A DNA stretch of 64,000 nt from Winogradskyella sp. PG-2 (GTDB taxonomy: Bacteria; Bacteroidota; Bacteroidia; Flavobacteriales; Flavobacteriaceae), in the NCBI RefSeq assembly GCF_000828715.1, contig NZ_AP014583.1, positions 1,982,001 to 2,046,000 of the forward strand. Direction: 5' to 3'. Positions 17,037 to 25,769 of this stretch are shown one piece after another (position 1 is the stretch's first letter; each line of letters starts with the position of its first letter). Made by a program: the position numbers and the translations under genes. The notes beneath the pieces are model-generated. The model was given only the letters and a program-made list of their open reading frames with translations. It made no database searches and was not told where the DNA came from.

Positions 17037-17765
17037 ATGCGAACAATAGCAATTGGTGATATACACGGAGGCTTAAAAAGTCTTATTCAACTTTTAAAGA
17101 GAGTAAAATTAGATTCTAATGATAAACTGATTTTTGTAGGTGATTATGTAGATGGTTGGAGTGAATCAGCCCAAGTAATCCATTTCTTAATTGAATTAGT
17201 TAAAACGAATGATTGTATTTTTATAAAAGGTAACCATGATATTTGGTGTGAACAATGGCTGGCTTCTGGGATTATAAATGACATTTGGTATATGCATGGA
17301 GGTAAAGAGACTATAGAAAGTTATAGTGGTTTCTCCAAAGAACAGAAATCAAAGCATTTAGATTTTTTTGAGGCAATGCCCTTGTATCATATTGATTCAG
17401 AAAAACGTTTGTTTATACATGCCGGGTTTACTTCGATGCATGGTGTTGAAAGAGAGTATGACAAAGTAGCCTTCTATTTTGATAGAACCTTATGGGAAAT
17501 GGCATTGACTATGGATAAACGTATAGAAAAAGATTCTAAAATTTATCCTAATCGTTTAAAGCACTATTCCGAAATCTATATTGGTCATACACCTACAATT
17601 AATTTTGGTGAAAATCAACCCATGAATGCTGTGAATGTATGGAATATAGATACGGGAGCGGCATTTACAGGGAAATTATCTGCTATTGATATTGAAACAA
17701 AAGAAATCTTTCAAAGTGATACTCTGAAAGAATTGTATCCTGATGAAAAGGGAAGAAATAAATAA
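17037..17765 (+). CDS. Metallophosphoesterase (serine/threonine phosphatase-like)
   Basis: 242 residues. All calcineurin-like phosphoesterase motifs are present in order: GDIHG (7-11), GDYVDG, GNHD, FIHAG and GHTPT, followed by DTGAAF. Length and motif spacing match single-domain PrpE/ApaH-like phosphatases acting on phosphoproteins or diadenosine polyphosphates in the cytoplasm. No signal peptide. Monocistronic: the neighbours on both sides are on the minus strand, and its stop abuts the YceI gene stop. Confidence 0.85.
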   Translation: MRTIAIGDIHGGLKSLIQLLKRVKLDSNDKLIFVGDYVDGWSESAQVIHFLIELVKTNDCIFIKGNHDIWCEQWLASGIINDIWYMHGGKETIESYSGFSKEQKSKHLDFFEAMPLYHIDSEKRLFIHAGFTSMHGVEREYDKVAFYFDRTLWEMALTMDKRIEKDSKIYPNRLKHYSEIYIGHTPTINFGENQPMNAVNVWNIDTGAAFTGKLSAIDIETKEIFQSDTLKELYPDEKGRNK

Positions 17766-18326
17766 TTAATCTAATATCAGACTTCCTTTCAGTTTAAATT
17801 CGTCAGCTATAGCATTTTCTTTCATTTTTTTAAAGAAACTAGGTGAGTTAAACTTTACGCCGTAGATAGTTCTATCTATTGAAATGTTGAATGTCAGTTC
17901 TTTATAATCTTCGTCTATTTTGATTGTAAAAGATTCAGTTTTAGAAATATCTTTAATGGTCATGATTCCAGAGATTTTTGCTTTACCATCAGTTAGCGCA
18001 ACTCCTTTAGAAAGCTGAAAAGTAGCTTCATTATAGGTTTTGACTTCAAAGAAATCTTCGCCTTTTAGATGTTTTTTTAAATCTTTGTTTTCATGATTTA
18101 AACTTTTCATATTAATACTAATACGTAAAGATTTTATGGTGTCATTTTCAATTGTAATGTCTCCGCTTTTTACATCTAATGTTCCCGTTAAAGAATAAGC
18201 ATTGAAAGCAGCTTTACCTGTCCAACTCAATTTACTTTTTTTAATGTTTACTGTTTTGTTTTGCCCAAATGTATATAATGAGATAAAGCAAAAAGTGATT
18301 ACTGTGGTTATATATTTAATTTTCAT
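17766..18326 (-). CDS. YceI-family lipid-binding secreted protein
   Basis: 186 residues with signal peptide (ends YTFGQ). The lipocalin-like YceI domain is clear: KSKLSWTGKAAFNAYSLTG at the start of the mature chain, MKSLNHENKDLKKHLKGEDF, and IMTIKDISKTESF near the end. YceI proteins bind isoprenoid chains in an elongated barrel in the periplasm. It lies 2 bp downstream of an unknown secreted protein gene and probably shares its transcript. Confidence 0.85.
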   Translation of the reverse strand: MKIKYITTVITFCFISLYTFGQNKTVNIKKSKLSWTGKAAFNAYSLTGTLDVKSGDITIENDTIKSLRISINMKSLNHENKDLKKHLKGEDFFEVKTYNEATFQLSKGVALTDGKAKISGIMTIKDISKTESFTIKIDEDYKELTFNISIDRTIYGVKFNSPSFFKKMKENAIADEFKLKGSLILD

Positions 18327-18328
18327 AA

Positions 18329-18820
18329 TTAGTTCTTTAAAAGGTTAGATGTTGTATTTATAGTTCCGTAGCCGCAAATGGTGTCTCCGCTTTCATTGAC
18401 ACCAATAAAATACCACATGGCCCAACCTCCAAAGAGTCTTGAATCTATACGCCAATTTTTTGACCATACATAGGGTTCGCCTTGAAGCATGATTTGCTTT
18501 TTTGTTCCAAAGTTTTTATCTAAATCTTTAAGGTCATAAGATTTACGAAGATTCCATTGGTCATTATAAAATAAGTAGGCTCCATACTCGATGATTTTTA
18601 CCTCACTCTTTTTAGATAAAATTGCAGTGGCATGTTTCCAATAGTATTTGTCTTTTATTTTGATAGGATCATTTTCTTTTGGAAAGTGAATCACTTCAAT
18701 TTCGACTTCTAGATTTTTTAACTTTTCTGGTACAGACTCATTTTCTGGAGTTCCGTAATCGACTTGCCCAATAGCGAATTGAAATAGAATTAGTAATAAA
18801 AATGTAATTTTTGTTTTCAT
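18329..18820 (-). CDS. Uncharacterised secreted protein
   Basis: 163 residues with a signal peptide (LLLILFQFAIG then Q). The mature part has repeated Trp/Tyr (KYYWKHATAI, YVWSKNWRIDS, GGWAMWYFIG) and one Cys-containing closing segment (SGDTICGYG). I recognise no family. It is followed at 2 bp by the YceI gene. Confidence 0.6.
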   Translation of the reverse strand: MKTKITFLLLILFQFAIGQVDYGTPENESVPEKLKNLEVEIEVIHFPKENDPIKIKDKYYWKHATAILSKKSEVKIIEYGAYLFYNDQWNLRKSYDLKDLDKNFGTKKQIMLQGEPYVWSKNWRIDSRLFGGWAMWYFIGVNESGDTICGYGTINTTSNLLKN

Positions 18821-18945
18821 CTTAATACGAGTTTATCATTGATGAAACAAAGATGGTGTAATACCTATTGCAAGTCGACTCGATTATAGATTTGAGATCT
18901 TTTTTAGAAATAAACAAGGTTTCAATTAAGAAAATGAGACTAGAT

Positions 18946-19902
18946 TTATTCCTGTTTTAAGGCGCTTGGCGATTTTCCTGTTAATTTCTTTACAGCACGA
19001 TTAAATGAAGCTTTTGAATTAAAGCCAGCTTCAAAAGCTAAACTTAATAACGTATAATTACTGTTTTTAGGATCTTTTAAAAGAGTTTTTAATTCTTCTA
19101 TACGATATTCGTTAATGAAATCATTGAATTTTTTTTCAAAAACTATATTCAGACTTTTGGTGGTTAAATACGATTTTTCACCAATTGATTTGGATAAACT
19201 GGATAATGTGATATCTGGATTTTTATAAGCTTTTTCTTCTTCCATTAAAGCTTTAAGTTTTGAGGCAATAACTTCTAATTGTAGCCTTTCTTTTGGATCT
19301 AAAACAGATTTTATTTTAATAACCTGTTTATCTTTTTTATTAAAACCTTCAATTCCAAGCCAATAGGTTATTAAAGCCATACCTAAAAAAATAGGATAAT
19401 GGTAAAACCTATTAAAGGCGTAATCAAAGAAAATATAATCAATAAGTACAACAGCAATAACTATGATTGAATAATATTTCATAATTTTTAAAACACGTTT
19501 TATCCAATTCGTGTTTTTAACTATGACTTTATAGTTTTCAGAAGTTGTCTTTATAAGTAGTTTTTCGGATTTATAGATGTAGAATATAATTAGAGCAGCA
19601 CTAATAACATATTGGGTTGGTTTATGCATCCAAGCTACATAGCCCCAATATCCCAACCACGATAAGCTTTCTCGTGTTCCATCCCAAAAAAAGTTTTGCG
19701 GCTTTATATAATTACTCCAAGTAAATTCAATAATAACTGGTAAAAAATGAATCCAATCTTGCTTAAAATTTAATTTAAATCTTGGCGTAACATAGGCTTT
19801 AACAAAAAAGAAAATAAGAGCGCCATAAATCCAATTGTATTCTAACAGAATGTGATACCACGTATCATAATTACCAATACCAAAATGTTTTAAAACCTCC
19901 AC
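18946..19902 (-). CDS. Membrane-anchored AraC-family regulator, N-terminus damaged or misplaced start
   Basis: 318 residues from a GTG at 19902. Several TM segments fill the first 190 residues and an AraC helix-turn-helix pair the last 100 (SLSKSIGEKSYLTTKSLN and LSLAFEAGFNSKASFNRAVK, with GKSP close to the end). The reading frame stays open for 48 more codons upstream, encoding a convincing first TM helix (LFLAIVLSIGAIQGLVYG) and a KKQSLNKVANKFLAV loop, up to a TAG at 20047-20049, with no ATG, GTG or TTG. An ATG at 20074 would join this frame if one base were removed near 20050. The native gene probably spans 18946-20074 and carries an indel, or uses a rare start. Confidence 0.7.
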   Translation of the reverse strand: MEVLKHFGIGNYDTWYHILLEYNWIYGALIFFFVKAYVTPRFKLNFKQDWIHFLPVIIEFTWSNYIKPQNFFWDGTRESLSWLGYWGYVAWMHKPTQYVISAALIIFYIYKSEKLLIKTTSENYKVIVKNTNWIKRVLKIMKYYSIIVIAVVLIDYIFFDYAFNRFYHYPIFLGMALITYWLGIEGFNKKDKQVIKIKSVLDPKERLQLEVIASKLKALMEEEKAYKNPDITLSSLSKSIGEKSYLTTKSLNIVFEKKFNDFINEYRIEELKTLLKDPKNSNYTLLSLAFEAGFNSKASFNRAVKKLTGKSPSALKQE

Positions 19903-20082
19903 TAAAAGTCTGTAAGCAAAAAACCAAAGTATAACTGCTAAGAATTTATTAGCAACTTTATTTAGGCTTTGTTTTTTCCAAAGTATAAAGCCATAAACAA
20001 GACCTTGAATCGCTCCAATTGATAATACTATAGCAAGAAATAATTTCTACGGGTTTCACTTTTTTAAGATACATAAGATGAC

Positions 20083-20778
20083 TTATGATGCAATATTCTT
20101 TTTGTAATAAGCTAATATTTCATCTGCAGTAGCTCCTAACCAGCGTTTCACATAAATGGTCCAAAAGTGGTATTGAATTTTCCAGATGCCATGTTTTTTG
20201 TATAAACGTGCTGAGGTTCTAATTTTTTTATTGATAACTACATACTGTTTTCTGGCAAAGAGCTCGTTAATAAGGATATTATCTTCGTAAATGATATAGC
20301 TTTCATCATAGCCTCCAATATCTTCAAAAAGAACACGTGTTATAAACTGACTTTGGTCACCACCTCTACATGCGCGCCAAGAAAATTGAGTTAACCAACT
20401 TGCTAAGCGTAACCACCAATGGTTGCTGTCAAATTGCATTCTAAAACAACCAGCATTATTTCCTTTACTAACTTCATTAATTATAAGTTGGTCAAAATCT
20501 TTGGGGGGAAATGCATCTGCATGTAAAAAATAGAGAATATTTCCTTTTGACTGATTAGCGCCAGAATTCATTTGTTTGGCTCTCCCTTTTTTGGAGGAAA
20601 CAAGAGAAACATTATTAAATGATGATATTATATTTTGAGTTCCATCACTGCTACCACCATCAACAACTATAATTTCTGATATGTTTTGTGATGTAGAATT
20701 TTTAATTATATGGTGCAATAAACTACCAATAGTTTGCGATTCATTTAAAACAGGAATTACAACTGAAATTTTACTCAT
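20083..20778 (-). CDS. TIGR04283-type arsenosugar-cluster GT2 glycosyltransferase
   Basis: 231 residues. GT2 start ISVVIPVLNESQTIGSLL, IIVVDGGSSDGT, and the modified metal motif FLHADAFPP, followed by GGDQSQFI. This HADA/GGDQ combination and length are those of the TIGR04283 family, which travels with ArsM/ArsS genes. It probably transfers a sugar or glycerol-like unit in maturation of arsenosugars; the acceptor is not established. Its ATG overlaps the DUF547 gene by 8 bp. Last gene of the minus-strand ars cluster. Confidence 0.85.
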   Translation of the reverse strand: MSKISVVIPVLNESQTIGSLLHHIIKNSTSQNISEIIVVDGGSSDGTQNIISSFNNVSLVSSKKGRAKQMNSGANQSKGNILYFLHADAFPPKDFDQLIINEVSKGNNAGCFRMQFDSNHWWLRLASWLTQFSWRACRGGDQSQFITRVLFEDIGGYDESYIIYEDNILINELFARKQYVVINKKIRTSARLYKKHGIWKIQYHFWTIYVKRWLGATADEILAYYKKNIAS

Positions 20779-21652
20779 TCAAATCCCAGTTATAAGCTTT
20801 GAAACTTCTCTTTGCTTTGTTAGAAATTCTAATCTCAGAATATTGATTAAGAAAATCAATTAAACTTCCATTTTCTTCAAAGTCTTTTTTAAACCATTTG
20901 AAGATTTTAGATAACATGATTCTGTCTTTAGAAAGCTCATTTTTTGAAGTGTCAGATAAGAACTCCTTAGTAACATTGGTTAATTGTTCTTCAAAATTAG
21001 AAGAAGTAAAGGCTTCGTTTTGAAGTTTTGGACAAGATTCTGATGCACAAACAATAGCAAAATGAATTCTAGGTTCGTTCATTTTTCGTAAAATCTTATG
21101 TTCTATATCATTGAGATTTTGCCATTTACCTCCAAATTTCCATAACCGTTGATCCCAAGGGTCTTTTATATTTTTTATACTTTTAGTTGGGTAGTTTCTA
21201 ATAATTAAATCTATGGTTAAAGCGTTATAGGCATTGATCCAATAGGCTAGTTTATCTTCTTTAGACCATTCGTTTGTAGGTGTTTTTAACGTTAAAGAGT
21301 TTATGTATGATTTTAATTGCTTTGCATCTTTTTTAAACCCAGAATAGTTAACGTTTCCATTTTCACTGGCATGTTTTTCTAGAAGTTCTTGCCAAATGAT
21401 ATGGCTAAAAGATTCAAAAGTTGTATCATGTTCTACAATAGGTTCCTCTTCTATAATTTCAGATTGTTCTTGGGTTATTTCCTCTGTTTTCTGTGGTATT
21501 GATGCACTATCAATTGGTGGTTTAATAGCATCTGGGACTTCTTCAACAACAGCTATTTCCTTTATTTGTTGAGGTTGAGTTTCAATTGCTTTTTTTGTTC
21601 CAAAACATGAAATCACAAAAATTGCCAATACTAATATTAAGACTGATTTCAT
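20771..21652 (-). CDS. DUF547 lipoprotein of the arsenosugar cluster
   Basis: 293 residues. The leader ends in FVISC, a lipobox, followed by about 60 Pro/Glu/Gln-rich residues that look like a flexible tether (KAIETQPQQIKEIAVVEEVP). The DUF547 domain occupies the rest: YWINAYNALTIDLIIRNYP, DIEHKILRK, HFAIVCASESCPKL, KIFKWFKKDFEENG. It overlaps its neighbours by 4 bp and 8 bp, so it is an integral member of the operon. DUF547 activity is unknown; presence beside a sterol-desaturase-like enzyme and a glycosyltransferase points to lipid or envelope work. Confidence 0.82.
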   Translation of the reverse strand: MKSVLILVLAIFVISCFGTKKAIETQPQQIKEIAVVEEVPDAIKPPIDSASIPQKTEEITQEQSEIIEEEPIVEHDTTFESFSHIIWQELLEKHASENGNVNYSGFKKDAKQLKSYINSLTLKTPTNEWSKEDKLAYWINAYNALTIDLIIRNYPTKSIKNIKDPWDQRLWKFGGKWQNLNDIEHKILRKMNEPRIHFAIVCASESCPKLQNEAFTSSNFEEQLTNVTKEFLSDTSKNELSKDRIMLSKIFKWFKKDFEENGSLIDFLNQYSEIRISNKAKRSFKAYNWDLNE

Positions 21653-22530
21653 TTCTTTAATGGATATAATTCCTGACTTACAAAATCTTTTGGAAATGTT
21701 TCATCACCTTCAAAACCAAGTTCTATATCTCTACCATCATAGGGTATAAAATTGGTTCTAAAAATATAATCCCAAAGACTTAATGTTAGTCCGAAATTAA
21801 CGCCATACCTTACATGTTCCGGTAAACCTTTAGCATGATGCCAAATGTGCATTTTAGGATTATTAAAAATATATTTTAAAAACCCATAATCCCAACCTAA
21901 GTTAGCGTGATTAAGATGACCAATAGCAATACTGAAAAAGTAAACTATTGCTACATCCTGAGAGCTATAATTAGCTATTAGTGCTAATGGTATAAAAAGT
22001 AATGATTTATAGACTACAGGCTCCATCCAATGGTAACGTAAATGTGCTGCAAAGCCCATTTCCTTTACAGAATGATGCACTTTATGAAAGTTCCATAACC
22101 AAGACGAACGATGTAATAAACGATGCGTATTCCATTGTACAAAATCTGACACAAAAAAGAATATTAAAAGGCCTAACCATTTAGGAAGATCATTGGAGTC
22201 AAATAATTGAAGTTTAGACTCCGATAATCCAACTAATCCTAAAGTATCATTAAATAAAGTGGAAACAGCATTTGATAAAGCAATTAAAATAATAAGATTT
22301 AGTAAAAAGAAATTGAAAAACATGTAGAAAGTGTCTAACCAAAAATCTTTTCTAAATAAGGCTTGTTGTTTTCTCCATGGGAAAGCAATCTCTAGAATCC
22401 ACACTAAAAGAGAAATGGCAATAAGACCGTAAAAATAGTTATCCCAATGATTAAGGTCTATCAGTTCATATTTGAGATAGTTCCAGTATCCCGAATATGA
22501 ATTTTTTATGATGTCTATGTATTTTTCCAT
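21649..22530 (-). CDS. Sterol desaturase/fatty acid hydroxylase superfamily protein
   Basis: 293 residues from the ATG at 22530 (a TTG four codons earlier is less likely). Four or five TM segments and the three histidine boxes of the di-iron membrane oxygenases: HRLLH, HKVHH and HIWHH, with HLNHANLGW between. Members hydroxylate or desaturate sterols, fatty acids, sphingoid bases or cleave ether lipids. Inside an arsenosugar operon it might modify the lipid part of an arsenolipid, which is a guess from position. It overlaps the DUF547 gene by 4 bp, and a hairpin repeat separates it from arsM. Confidence 0.82.
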   Translation of the reverse strand: MEKYIDIIKNSYSGYWNYLKYELIDLNHWDNYFYGLIAISLLVWILEIAFPWRKQQALFRKDFWLDTFYMFFNFFLLNLIILIALSNAVSTLFNDTLGLVGLSESKLQLFDSNDLPKWLGLLIFFFVSDFVQWNTHRLLHRSSWLWNFHKVHHSVKEMGFAAHLRYHWMEPVVYKSLLFIPLALIANYSSQDVAIVYFFSIAIGHLNHANLGWDYGFLKYIFNNPKMHIWHHAKGLPEHVRYGVNFGLTLSLWDYIFRTNFIPYDGRDIELGFEGDETFPKDFVSQELYPLKK

Positions 22531-22560
22531 CTCACTTCCCAAAAAAGTAGGAATCTCATT

Positions 22561-22630
22561 TTGTCATTCCTGCGAAGGCAGGAATCTTATTGTATTAGTT
22601 AGTGAATTCCTATTTTCACAGGAATGACAA
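22561..22630. repeat. REP-like palindromic repeat between arsM and the desaturase gene
   Basis: TTGTCATTCCTG at 22561-22572 is the exact reverse complement of CAGGAATGACAA at 22619-22630. A smaller hairpin CTGCGAAGGCAG lies at the left arm. The sequence TCATTCCTGCGAAGGCAGGAATC is a common type of dispersed extragenic palindrome in this group. It may weaken transcription from arsM into the downstream three genes. A degenerate relative occurs at 41729-41750. Confidence 0.65.
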
Positions 22631-22637
22631 TTATTGC

Positions 22638-23606
22638 CTAGCAACAGCCTCCACCATCATAGTGATATGTTGATTCACTGATAAAAATATCATCTCTATT
22701 TAAACTTGCTAAAGCACCTGCAGTTTTATCACAAATAGCAAGCGGCTGATTCTTTAATAAAATATGACCATTTTTGTCATCAACATAATCATCATCACCA
22801 AAATAGATAGCTGCTTTACCAGTAAAAATACATGGACCATCTTCTGGCATAGGGTCTTTAATAGCTGCAACCTCAATAGATTCTATATAAATTAATTCAT
22901 CCGTATTATAGTGTTTTGGGTCTAGTATTCTGTAAGGCTTACGCGCACGAATTTCTATAGTGCCAAAACCAGCATCAGTTAGTGCCTTTACATAGTCTGC
23001 AATTGGTAAACTTCCACTTAAGCATAACGCTCTAAGACGATCATCATTTCTCAGTTTATCATTCATGGGTTGTTCACATGTAGGGTCACTCATCACCAAA
23101 CGTCCATGTGGTTTTAAAACACGATACATTTCTTCAATAGCTTTCTTTAAATCATCTGCTTTAAAAATATTAAATAAACAGTTTTGAGCTGCAACATCGA
23201 TACTATTATCTTCTGCAGGAAGATTCATAGCATCCCCTTTTTTAAGCTCTACAAATTCTGATTTAAACCAATCATTTTGTTCTTCAGCTACTTTAAAATT
23301 CTTACGAGATGCTTCAAGCATTTCATCGACTACATCTACTCCTACAACCCCACCTTTTTGTCTATTAAAATATGAGAATTGTAATAATTCCATGCCTCCA
23401 CCAACACCAACATATAGCATTTTTGGATTGTTAGTCAAGTCACGAGCATGCACTGTAGAACCACAGCCATAATTCATTTCTTGCATTATTCTTGGGATTT
23501 TTAATCCTGGTAATTCCCAAATCGGATTTGTAGTACAACATAGACCAACATCTGGAGTTAATGCGGCTTCTTTATATAAATCGTTTGTAGCCTCTAAATA
23601 GCTCAT
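22638..23606 (-). CDS. arsM: Arsenite S-adenosylmethionine methyltransferase ArsM (arsenosugar type)
   Basis: 322 residues. It methylates As(III), producing dimethylarsenite for ArsS. The SAM site is VGVGGGMELL (66-75) with the acidic VGVDVVDEM. Cys48, Cys143 and Cys195 have nearly the spacing of the three catalytic cysteines of algal ArsM (95 and 52 residues apart here, about 102 and 50 there), so I propose them as the arsenic ligands. An extra CC pair at 23-24 and a C-terminal GGGCC tail add possible metal-binding sites. The stop lies next to the REP-like repeat, and the start is 3 bp from the purine nucleoside phosphorylase gene. Confidence 0.88.
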   Translation of the reverse strand: MSYLEATNDLYKEAALTPDVGLCCTTNPIWELPGLKIPRIMQEMNYGCGSTVHARDLTNNPKMLYVGVGGGMELLQFSYFNRQKGGVVGVDVVDEMLEASRKNFKVAEEQNDWFKSEFVELKKGDAMNLPAEDNSIDVAAQNCLFNIFKADDLKKAIEEMYRVLKPHGRLVMSDPTCEQPMNDKLRNDDRLRALCLSGSLPIADYVKALTDAGFGTIEIRARKPYRILDPKHYNTDELIYIESIEVAAIKDPMPEDGPCIFTGKAAIYFGDDDYVDDKNGHILLKNQPLAICDKTAGALASLNRDDIFISESTYHYDGGGCC

Positions 23607-23609
23607 ATT

Positions 23610-24422
23610 CTATAACGTTTTTATTAATTCTTTAAATAATGTAATCATATCTGGCTCTGCTTTTCCGGCCATGGCGATTATTTCAGCAATATCAACAGGT
23701 TTTAAATTATTTGGGTCACATTCGTCTGTTAAAACAGATACTGCTGCAGCCTTTAAATTTAGATGATTTGCAACTATAATTTCTGGGACTGTGCTCATAC
23801 CAACAGCATCAGATCCAATTATTTTTAGCATTCTATATTCTGCCCTTGTTTCTAATTGAGGCCCAACAACACTTGCATAAACGCCTTTGTGTAATTTAAT
23901 GTTGTTTTCTTTAGCAATACTTTCAAATTTTGAATTGATTTCGAGATCGTAAGGTGCACTCATATCTGTAAAGCGCTCACCTAGTTCTGAAACACCTTTA
24001 AAAGCTAAAGGGGAGCCACCTTGTAAATTGATGTGGTCATCAATAAGCATTAATTCGCCTTTTTTAAAGTTTAAATTAATTGCACCTGCTGCGTTAGAAA
24101 CTAATAAGGTTTTAATGCCTAGTTTTTCCATAATACGTACAGGGAAAGTAACATCTTGTAGACTATAACCTTCATAGACATGAAAACGCCCTTGCATTAC
24201 TACAACTTTTTTACCTGCTAATAAACCATAGATGAGTTTTCCTTTATGAAACTCAACAGTCGCAGTTGGAAAATTAGGGATATGATTATAGCTTGCTTCA
24301 GCAATAATATCAATTTCTCCAATGAGTTGACCTAATCCTGTACCAAGGATAATTCCGACTTCTGGATTATCAAATCCTTTTTTTTGTAAATATTCAGTAC
24401 TCTCTGTAATCAATTTAATCAT
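23610..24422 (-). CDS. Purine-nucleoside phosphorylase
   Basis: 270 residues, the size of trimeric class I PNP. GTGLGQLIGEI binds phosphate near the N-terminus, MQGRFHVYEGYS holds the active-site His, VSNAAGAIN and GMSTVPEIIVANH are the base/ribose pocket, and Asn before LKP closes it. Its position 3 bp from arsM, between arsM and arsS, suggests its substrate may be the 5'-deoxy-5'-dimethylarsinoyl-adenosine made by ArsS, releasing adenine and an arsenosugar-1-phosphate. That step is inference; ordinary purine salvage is the alternative. Confidence 0.87.
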   Translation of the reverse strand: MIKLITESTEYLQKKGFDNPEVGIILGTGLGQLIGEIDIIAEASYNHIPNFPTATVEFHKGKLIYGLLAGKKVVVMQGRFHVYEGYSLQDVTFPVRIMEKLGIKTLLVSNAAGAINLNFKKGELMLIDDHINLQGGSPLAFKGVSELGERFTDMSAPYDLEINSKFESIAKENNIKLHKGVYASVVGPQLETRAEYRMLKIIGSDAVGMSTVPEIIVANHLNLKAAAVSVLTDECDPNNLKPVDIAEIIAMAGKAEPDMITLFKELIKTL

Positions 24423-24426
24423 TCAC

Positions 24427-25145
24427 TTACTCTTTGATAAGCCTTTTCATCACTGTTTGATTGTCGGCCGTTAAACTTACCAAATATACACCAGTTTTTA
24501 ATGAAGATGAATTTATATTATGATTAATCGAAGTACTATTGTTTGAACTGTAAACTTCTTTCCCTAAAACATTATAAATCTTAATATTTAAGTCTAATTG
24601 ATTTATGTTCTCAATGTTAAGATTGTCTTTTGCTGGATTAGGATATAATTTTATTGAGTTTTCTAGACGACGTTCTGATACATTTAGAAGTGCGCAATCT
24701 GATCCTGTATTTACACCTAAAGTAATATGTCCCCATCTTTCATTTATAGCAATACATTGTATTACAATAAAGTCATAATCACTAAGATTAGTGTCAGTCG
24801 TAATTGGAAAGGTCATCATTCCAGTAATTGGAGAAGTACCAGGTCCACCAAATCCACCAGCATCGTTTTCAAGTTGACCAGATATCTGTACAGCATCAGA
24901 TCCTGAAGTTGCAATATCATCTTTTTTTGAAATGTACACGCGTAAATCTGCACCTTGAACAGTCATAAAATCATTTTCAAAAACAACGTTTTTGTCACCA
25001 TTGGATTCAAATAAGATTTCACCAGTGCCACTTATACTATAAGCTGGATCGCTTTGCACAAATGAACCAGAGCGTTCACATTGAGAATAAATAAATTCAG
25101 AAGTTGTAGCCACAAGTAGTGCTACTAAAAGTAATTTTTTTTCAT
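24427..25145 (-). CDS. DM13-domain protein with T9SS type A sorting signal, signal peptide out of frame
   Basis: The main frame (24427 to a GTG at 25113, 228 residues) holds a DM13-like domain (VFENDFMTVQGADLRVYIS, then FIVIQCIAINERWGHITLG) and a C-terminal T9SS sorting domain (KLYPNPAKDNL to MKRLIKE). It lacks a leader as it stands. An ATG at 25145 followed by AAA codons leads into LLLVALLVATTSEF, a normal signal peptide, only if the run of eight T at 25135-25142 had nine. So the protein is secreted only in a frame one base away from that given here. DM13 domains are proposed redox or heme-linked modules. The slippery tract may be phase-variable, mutated or miscalled. Confidence 0.75.
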
Positions 25146-25156
25146 AATAAATTGCG

Positions 25157-25765
25157 TTAGTTTTTTTTGAAATACTTTTGAAAGACTTTATATGGTTTTA
25201 AGTCTTCGACATAGTCTATATCGTTAAGTGTTTCTAAAACATACACACTATTATGATTTAATTTTGAAATCGTTTGTTTATAAACCGTTTCTGTTCCCCA
25301 TGCTTTGATATTGAATACTTTTGGGTGTAGTTTTTTCATTCCTAGAAGATAATAACCACCATCTTTAGCAGGACCAATAGCTACATCACTATGATCTAGT
25401 GCATTGAACGCATTTTCTATGATAGATTCGTTTAAGTCTAATAAATCACTGCCAATAATAATAACCTTATCGTAGTTTAATCTAAAAAGTGCTTCGAATG
25501 CATTTTGCATACGCTGACCTAAATCATCACCTTTCTGTAGTTTTTTGTTGAAGTGCTTAGTTTCCCAAATATCCTTTTCACTGATAGTTTCTGAGTAAAA
25601 CACATAACGTGAAATATCAATTTTTAAGGAAACATCAGCTGTATGTTGGAGTAAATATTTATAAACATCTAGAGCATTCTTATCACCAATAGTTTTAGCT
25701 AATCGAGTTTTGCATTTTCCAAGTTCTGGGTTTCTTGTGAAAATAATTAGGGCATTTTTACTCAT
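25157..25765 (-). CDS. TIGR04282-type arsenosugar-cluster transferase
   Basis: 202 residues. NTP-transferase-like fold: IIFTRNPELGKCKTRLAKTIG at the N-terminus (nucleotide loop), DLGQRMQNAF, IIGSDLLDL as metal-binding strand and GPAKDGGYYLLG. These are the hallmarks of the TIGR04282 family, almost always found with arsM/arsS and TIGR04283. Related folds (CofC, MobA-like) activate small molecules with nucleotides, so it may nucleotidylate the sugar phosphate before the glycosyl transfer. It sits 4 bp from the rhodanese gene. Confidence 0.85.
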   Translation of the reverse strand: MSKNALIIFTRNPELGKCKTRLAKTIGDKNALDVYKYLLQHTADVSLKIDISRYVFYSETISEKDIWETKHFNKKLQKGDDLGQRMQNAFEALFRLNYDKVIIIGSDLLDLNESIIENAFNALDHSDVAIGPAKDGGYYLLGMKKLHPKVFNIKAWGTETVYKQTISKLNHNSVYVLETLNDIDYVEDLKPYKVFQKYFKKN

Positions 25766-25769
25766 GCTT

